A stretch of DNA of 35,001 bases from Bacteroidales bacterium (GTDB taxonomy: Bacteria > Bacteroidota > Bacteroidia > Bacteroidales > UBA932): the NCBI GenBank assembly GCA_017480345.1, contig JAFVAU010000020.1, positions 1 through 35,001 on the forward strand. The letters run 5' to 3'. Shown in pieces: positions 31,898 through 35,001 of this stretch. Made by a program: the position numbers and the translations under genes. The notes below the pieces were generated by a model, which was not told the origin of the DNA, ran no database searches, and saw only the letters and a program-made list of their open reading frames with translations. How positions within the stretch are numbered: the first letter of the stretch is position 1; each line of letters begins with the position of its first letter.

Positions 31898-32224
31898 ATG
31901 GACGAATTGGATCAACTTGAAATGTTCAAGGAGCAGCTGGCCCCCAAGGGGTCCAGAGATGTATGGGGTGAAAAAGAAAAGGTGATGGATGATCCCGTGC
32001 ATGATGCCCGGGATGAAAAGAAAATGAAGAAGAGCCGGAAGGAAATCCACGGGGCTGCTGTGAGGACCTCTCCTTCTACTTTGAGGAAACTGAAAGCACT
32101 GGCCTTCTGGCTAGAAATGAATGGTCATCAAGTTAAGCCTTCTTTGGCTTCTATTATTGATGAGGCGGTGGATTGTCTCATTGAAAACAAGTATCCCAAG
32201 GCGAAGAAGTTTACAGAGCGGTGA
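31898..32224 (+). CDS. Small charged protein of unknown function
   Basis: The 108-residue protein has an acidic N-terminal half (MDELDQLEMFKEQL), a lysine-rich middle, and a C-terminal part RTSPSTLRKLKALAFWLEMNG...SLASIIDEAVDCLIEN that looks like a small helical DNA-binding or dimerisation unit (ribbon-helix-helix-like, uncertain). A good AAAGGAG ribosome site at 31885-31891 supports ATG 31898; in-frame ATGs at 31877 and 31892 are alternatives. The iteron-like repeats lie directly upstream, so it may bind them, as partition or replication proteins do. It is cut off from any downstream partner by the IS21 insertion 177 bases after its stop. Confidence 0.7.
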   Translation: MDELDQLEMFKEQLAPKGSRDVWGEKEKVMDDPVHDARDEKKMKKSRKEIHGAAVRTSPSTLRKLKALAFWLEMNGHQVKPSLASIIDEAVDCLIENKYPKAKKFTER

Positions 32225-32400
32225 AATTTGCAGATTTCTGGCAGGAAACTGAAACGGATATGTGACTGGTTCTGAGAGCCTTATGCGGCTCCGAATGGGA
32301 AAATGCTGCATTTATCCGTTTGGTCTCCTCTGCAATTGCCTGTGTATCAGCGAAATAATAATTAAACGTTTCATTTTTCGTTACACGGATAATTCTTATT
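32211..32400 (-). pseudogene. Possible gene remnant cut by the IS21 insertion
   Basis: On the minus strand a frame reading IRIIRVTKNETFNYYF...AIAEETKRINAAF ends at 32211 and runs into the left end of the IS at 32401 without a start codon of its own outside the IS. The peptide does not look random, but I cannot assign it to a family. The 177-base gap otherwise contains only a small GAGCC/GGCTC hairpin near 32276. Confidence 0.35.
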
Positions 32401-32465
32401 TGTGCACTGCCACCCAAAATTGAACACCTGATTGCCATCGAAAATTGAACACTTTGAGATCATTT
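32401..32465. repeat. Left end of the IS21 element with two sub-repeats
   Basis: Sub-repeats TGCCACCCAAAATTGAACAC at 32408-32427 and TGCCATCGAAAATTGAACAC at 32433-32452 are 25 bp apart. The first base pair TG matches the 5'-TG...CA-3' ends of the family. Confidence 0.85.
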
Positions 32466-32477
32466 GCAAGGGTCATT

Positions 32478-32538
32478 GGCTGGGCCCGCTCGTAATGGAG
32501 CGAGGCGTAGCCGAGCGGAATGGAGGGCGGGCCCAGCC
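32478..32538. other. Very stable hairpin in the leader of istA
   Basis: GGCTGGGCCCGC (32478-32489) pairs perfectly with GCGGGCCCAGCC (32527-32538), enclosing 37 bases with smaller internal pairings. It lies between the left end and the istA start and differs from the rest of the element by its high GC. Confidence 0.75.
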
Positions 32539-32595
32539 TGCCGCCTGCCGTTAGTCCCTTTATTATTAACTTTCGGGTTCCAAACACCCGAGCAA

Positions 32596-34146
32596 ATGAT
32601 TGATTACGTGAAAAGAAATGACATCTTTGGCGACTTCCGACGCAATCTAAGCAACAGCGAGATTGCCAGGAAACGCGGCATCAGCCGAACAACGGTAGTC
32701 GGGCTCCGTAAGCTGTACAACGCTACCGTGAACGACAAGGACAATCCAGAAGCCTATGCTGAGCTTCTCCGAACCGAACCCAAGTACAAAGACCGGGAGG
32801 TGGATTGCCCGGTCCTGACGGATGAGATCAAGTCCTTGATTGATCAGGAACTCATTAACAACGCCACCAAGGTGGCTATGGGTATGAAGAAGCAACAAAA
32901 AAGGGCTACTGATATCCATGCGGACCTTTGCAGGGCCGGTTACAATGTCTCGTACAGGACGGTGGTCAGGTATATCAAAGGCAAGAAGTCCAACAAGTTC
33001 GCATCTGTCCAGGACTGCTTCATCAAGCAGAAGTATGTTCCCGGTGAGCGGATGGAGTTTGACTGGGGTGAAGTCAAACTGTACATCAAGGGCAAACTCA
33101 CGACCTTCAACATGGCTGCCACTGCATTGTGCAGCAACGGTCGCTGGGGTAAACTCTTCTCCCATCAGGACAAGCAGGCCATGATGGAAGCCCACGTGAA
33201 CTCCTTCTCCTTCTGGGGCCACGTTCCGCAGGTTATGGTGTACGACAACATGCGGACAGCAGTGAGAAGCTTCACCGGTGGCGAGAAGAAGCCCACACTG
33301 GAGCTCCAGCAACTTGAAGGGTATTATGGCTTTAGGCATCAGTTCTGTAATGTTCGCTCCGGCAATGAGAAGCCTCATGTAGAACGTGCGGTGGAGATCC
33401 TCCGTCGCCGGGCATTCTCCCGCCGTGACCACTTTGACTCTATGGATGAGGCAAATGAATACCTGCTTTCCGTTTGCCAGGATGACAATGAGTTTGTCAA
33501 GGACCAAATCAAGGAAGAGCTTGATGTGATGCTCATTGCCTTTGGCGAGATGGCATGCTTTGAAGCGGACTTCCGTCAGGTTGATAAGCTTGCCACTATC
33601 CACCTGGATACCGTTTGCTACTCTGTCCCGTTCGAATACATACATCGCACTGTTTGGGTGAAAAAGTACAGCGATAACGTAATCATCTACGATACGGACA
33701 GACCGTCGAAAAAGGAACTGGCCAAGCACCAGCGGAGTTATGTGCCTAATGACAATAAGATTGACATCCAGCACTATCTCAAGGTCCTTCAGGTCAAGCC
33801 GGGTGCGGTACGCAACTCATATGCATTGAGGCAAATGCCTCAGGGTATCCAGAAGTTGTTTGACACTTACTTCTCTGAGAACCCGAAGAGCTTTGTCGAG
33901 CTCCTCATTTGGGCCAGAGACAACCACTTTGACTACCAGGAACTCTGTTCTGCAGTTAACGTGGCCAAGATGAATGGCATCCATACCATTAACTTCGAGA
34001 GCATTAAGAACGTTCTTTCTGAGGTCCGTTCTTCTGAAAGCCTGTTTGACAAGCCCTGGAATCAATCCATTGAGAACGGGGCGGAACAGAACCTTATGAT
34101 GCTCGGTAATATGTTCAAGTCCAACACTGAAAACGCTCTTGCATAA
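32596..34146 (+). CDS. istA: IS21-family transposase IstA
   Basis: The 516-residue DDE transposase cuts and joins the IS ends. An N-terminal helix-turn-helix (NSEIARKRGISRTTVVGLRKL, about 20-40) is followed by the catalytic core with Asp156 in MEFDWGEV, Asp217 in VMVYDNM and Glu263 in EKPHVERAV. The frame is open from 32464, but ATG 32596 gives the usual start after the leader hairpin. Stop and istB start overlap (TAATG), coupling their translation. Confidence 0.95.
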   Translation: MIDYVKRNDIFGDFRRNLSNSEIARKRGISRTTVVGLRKLYNATVNDKDNPEAYAELLRTEPKYKDREVDCPVLTDEIKSLIDQELINNATKVAMGMKKQQKRATDIHADLCRAGYNVSYRTVVRYIKGKKSNKFASVQDCFIKQKYVPGERMEFDWGEVKLYIKGKLTTFNMAATALCSNGRWGKLFSHQDKQAMMEAHVNSFSFWGHVPQVMVYDNMRTAVRSFTGGEKKPTLELQQLEGYYGFRHQFCNVRSGNEKPHVERAVEILRRRAFSRRDHFDSMDEANEYLLSVCQDDNEFVKDQIKEELDVMLIAFGEMACFEADFRQVDKLATIHLDTVCYSVPFEYIHRTVWVKKYSDNVIIYDTDRPSKKELAKHQRSYVPNDNKIDIQHYLKVLQVKPGAVRNSYALRQMPQGIQKLFDTYFSENPKSFVELLIWARDNHFDYQELCSAVNVAKMNGIHTINFESIKNVLSEVRSSESLFDKPWNQSIENGAEQNLMMLGNMFKSNTENALA

Positions 34147-34928
34147 TGGAAACGTCATATCTGCAATCCATCAGCGATAACTGCCGTACGCTAAAACTCG
34201 GTGGTATCAAGGGCAGTCTCGATGTAATGTTGGAGAGCGCCGTATCCAAGAAGTGGTCTCATGACCGCTTTCTGGCTGAACTGCTTAATAAGGAAGCAGA
34301 GTATCGCGACAAGGCACGTCGCAGGGCACTTATCACCAAGGCTCACTTCCCGCAACTCAAGTATCTTGAAGATCTGGACAGGAATGAACTGCCAAAGGAT
34401 ATGGCAGTTGCACTGCCCGAACTTGAGACTCTTGACTTTATCCGTGATTGCCAGAACGTTATCATGTACGGCAACCCCGGTACCGGTAAAACACACACGG
34501 CCATCGGTCTTGGCATCAAGGCCTGCAAGGCCGGTTACAATGTTCTATATGCATCTGTGCCACGTCTGCTGGTTGAAATCAGGGAGACCGAATCACAGCG
34601 AAAACTCTCCAGGCTGCAAAAACGCTTTGAGAAATACGACCTCACAATCTTGGATGAGTGCGGGTACAAATCCTTTGATAAAGAGGGCGCAGAGGCCCTT
34701 TTCAACCTCATATCCCTCCGTGCCGGCATCAAATCCATCATCATCACTACCAACCTTGGCTTCGACAAATGGGATCAAATCTTCACCGATAAGGTCATTG
34801 CTGCGGCCATTGTAGACCGCCTTACCTTCAAGGCTTACATCATTGACATGAACGGGCCGTCTTACAGAATCAAGGCTACGGAAAAATGGATGAATGAACG
34901 AAAAATGAAGCAAAAACCAGAAAAATGA
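34146..34928 (+). CDS. istB: IS21-family helper ATPase IstB
   Basis: The 260-residue AAA+ protein of the DnaA/DnaC group helps IstA choose targets and strand transfer. Walker A is GNPGTGKT at 109-116, Walker B is in LTILDECGY (about 171-179), and IITTNLGFDKW (about 199-209) is the sensor region typical of IstB. An N-terminal IstB domain (about 1-90) precedes the ATPase. It overlaps istA by 1 base and ends 73 bases before the window edge. Confidence 0.95.
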   Translation: METSYLQSISDNCRTLKLGGIKGSLDVMLESAVSKKWSHDRFLAELLNKEAEYRDKARRRALITKAHFPQLKYLEDLDRNELPKDMAVALPELETLDFIRDCQNVIMYGNPGTGKTHTAIGLGIKACKAGYNVLYASVPRLLVEIRETESQRKLSRLQKRFEKYDLTILDECGYKSFDKEGAEALFNLISLRAGIKSIIITTNLGFDKWDQIFTDKVIAAAIVDRLTFKAYIIDMNGPSYRIKATEKWMNERKMKQKPEK

Positions 34929-34940
34929 ATACCTTTGCAG

Positions 34941-35001
34941 ATGATCTCTAACTGTTCAACTTTCGTTGGCAAAACTGTTCACTTTTCGGTGGCAATTTAC
35001 A
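34941..35001. repeat. Right end of the IS21 element with two sub-repeats
   Basis: TGTTCAACTTTCGTTGGCA at 34953-34971 and TGTTCACTTTTCGGTGGCA at 34976-34994 are inverted versions of the left-end sub-repeats. The end TTTACA coincides with the last base of the window. Confidence 0.8.

Larger units (their letters stand above)
24412..35001. mobile_element. Integrative mobilizable element, right end outside the window
   Basis: The region holds an integrase next to a tRNA 3' end, an excisionase-like protein, a primase-like protein, a regulator, a coupling ATPase, a relaxase, a small SSB, a relaxosome protein and a candidate oriT. No mating-pair-formation genes are seen, so the element probably needs a helper conjugative element. 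Its base composition is lower in GC than the chromosome to the left. The left boundary is placed at the tRNA T-arm by analogy; the matching direct repeat at the other end would lie outside the window. Confidence 0.75.
32401..35001 (+). mobile_element. IS21-family insertion sequence
   Basis: The element carries istA and istB with a 1-base overlap and has related ends: TGTGCACTGCCACCCAAAA at the left and its imperfect inverse ending ...TTTACA at the right. Each end has two copies of a 19-20-bp sub-repeat (TGCCACC-AAAA-TGAACA type), typical of the multiple terminal repeats of IS21. The right end falls at the last base of the window, so target-site duplication cannot be checked. It is inserted in the mobilizable element. 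Confidence 0.9.

Noticed and set aside
34930-34937. Outward promoter at the right end of the IS (TACCTTTG)
   Set aside because: The box matches, but no -33 element is found at the right distance, and it overlaps the very end of istB; kept as a weak possibility only.

Overview
The window looks like a piece of a Bacteroidota (Bacteroidales-type) chromosome carrying an integrated mobilizable element at its right side. The evidence is the recurring promoter signature of this phylum (a TAnnTTTG -7 box, often with TTG/TTTG 19-20 bp upstream, at about ten gene starts), the weak use of Shine-Dalgarno sequences, Bacteroidetes-type S9 peptidases and a BspA-type leucine-rich protein, and a mobilization module and tyrosine integrase of the kind found in Bacteroides. 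I cannot name the genus. Positions 1-24350 are GC-rich (by eye near 58-60%); the element from about 24430 onward is visibly less GC-rich.

Left part, 1-24350 (housekeeping). A short ComEC-like membrane protein is divergent from an acetate kinase / phosphate acyltransferase (Ptb-type) / triosephosphate isomerase cluster. A Phd-RelE/ParE-type toxin-antitoxin pair follows, then a 600-base non-coding stretch packed with inverted repeats. The next minus-strand genes encode an exported dipeptidyl-peptidase-IV-like protease with a small membrane protein, and an mnmA - ABC-F ATPase - lipoate ligase operon. On the plus strand there is an arginine-deiminase-like pathway operon (amidinotransferase-fold hydrolase, carbamate kinase, ornithine carbamoyltransferase) with cytidine deaminase. 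The SRP RNA gene sits on the minus strand after it. A fucose-isomerase-like protein and a Fur-family regulator are convergent with a tightly overlapped five-gene minus operon (unknown protein, leucine-rich repeat protein, RluA-type pseudouridine synthase, alpha/beta hydrolase, TcdA). A DUF4332 protein and a second large S9 peptidase share a bidirectional terminator.

Right part, 24354-35001 (mobile). A tRNA-Asp(GTC) gene is followed by an 11-bp iteron array and a tyrosine integrase. Then come an excisionase-like HTH protein, a TOPRIM primase-like protein, a small HTH regulator, a coupling ATPase, a relaxase, a small SSB-like protein, a ribbon-helix-helix relaxosome protein, a candidate oriT, a second repeat array and a small unknown gene. 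An IS21-family element (istA/istB) fills the last 2.6 kb and ends exactly at, or within a base or two of, the window edge. No mating-pair-formation genes are visible, so the element is best read as an integrative mobilizable element whose far end lies outside the window.

The observations I think most deserve a second look are: (1) a GTCC-N6-TTGGGA motif in pairs at the two divergent control regions of the mobile element, overlapping the promoter elements; (2) a palindromic repeat that sits in frame inside arcC and inside the ABC-F gene, with a half copy acting as a possible terminator after the phosphate acyltransferase gene; (3) a 32-bp tandem repeat after comEC with a diverged relative after the DPP-IV-like gene; (4) an apparent excess of GGCCGAT/ATCGGCC in the chromosomal part compared with the mobile part; and (5) two iteron arrays in the mobile element.
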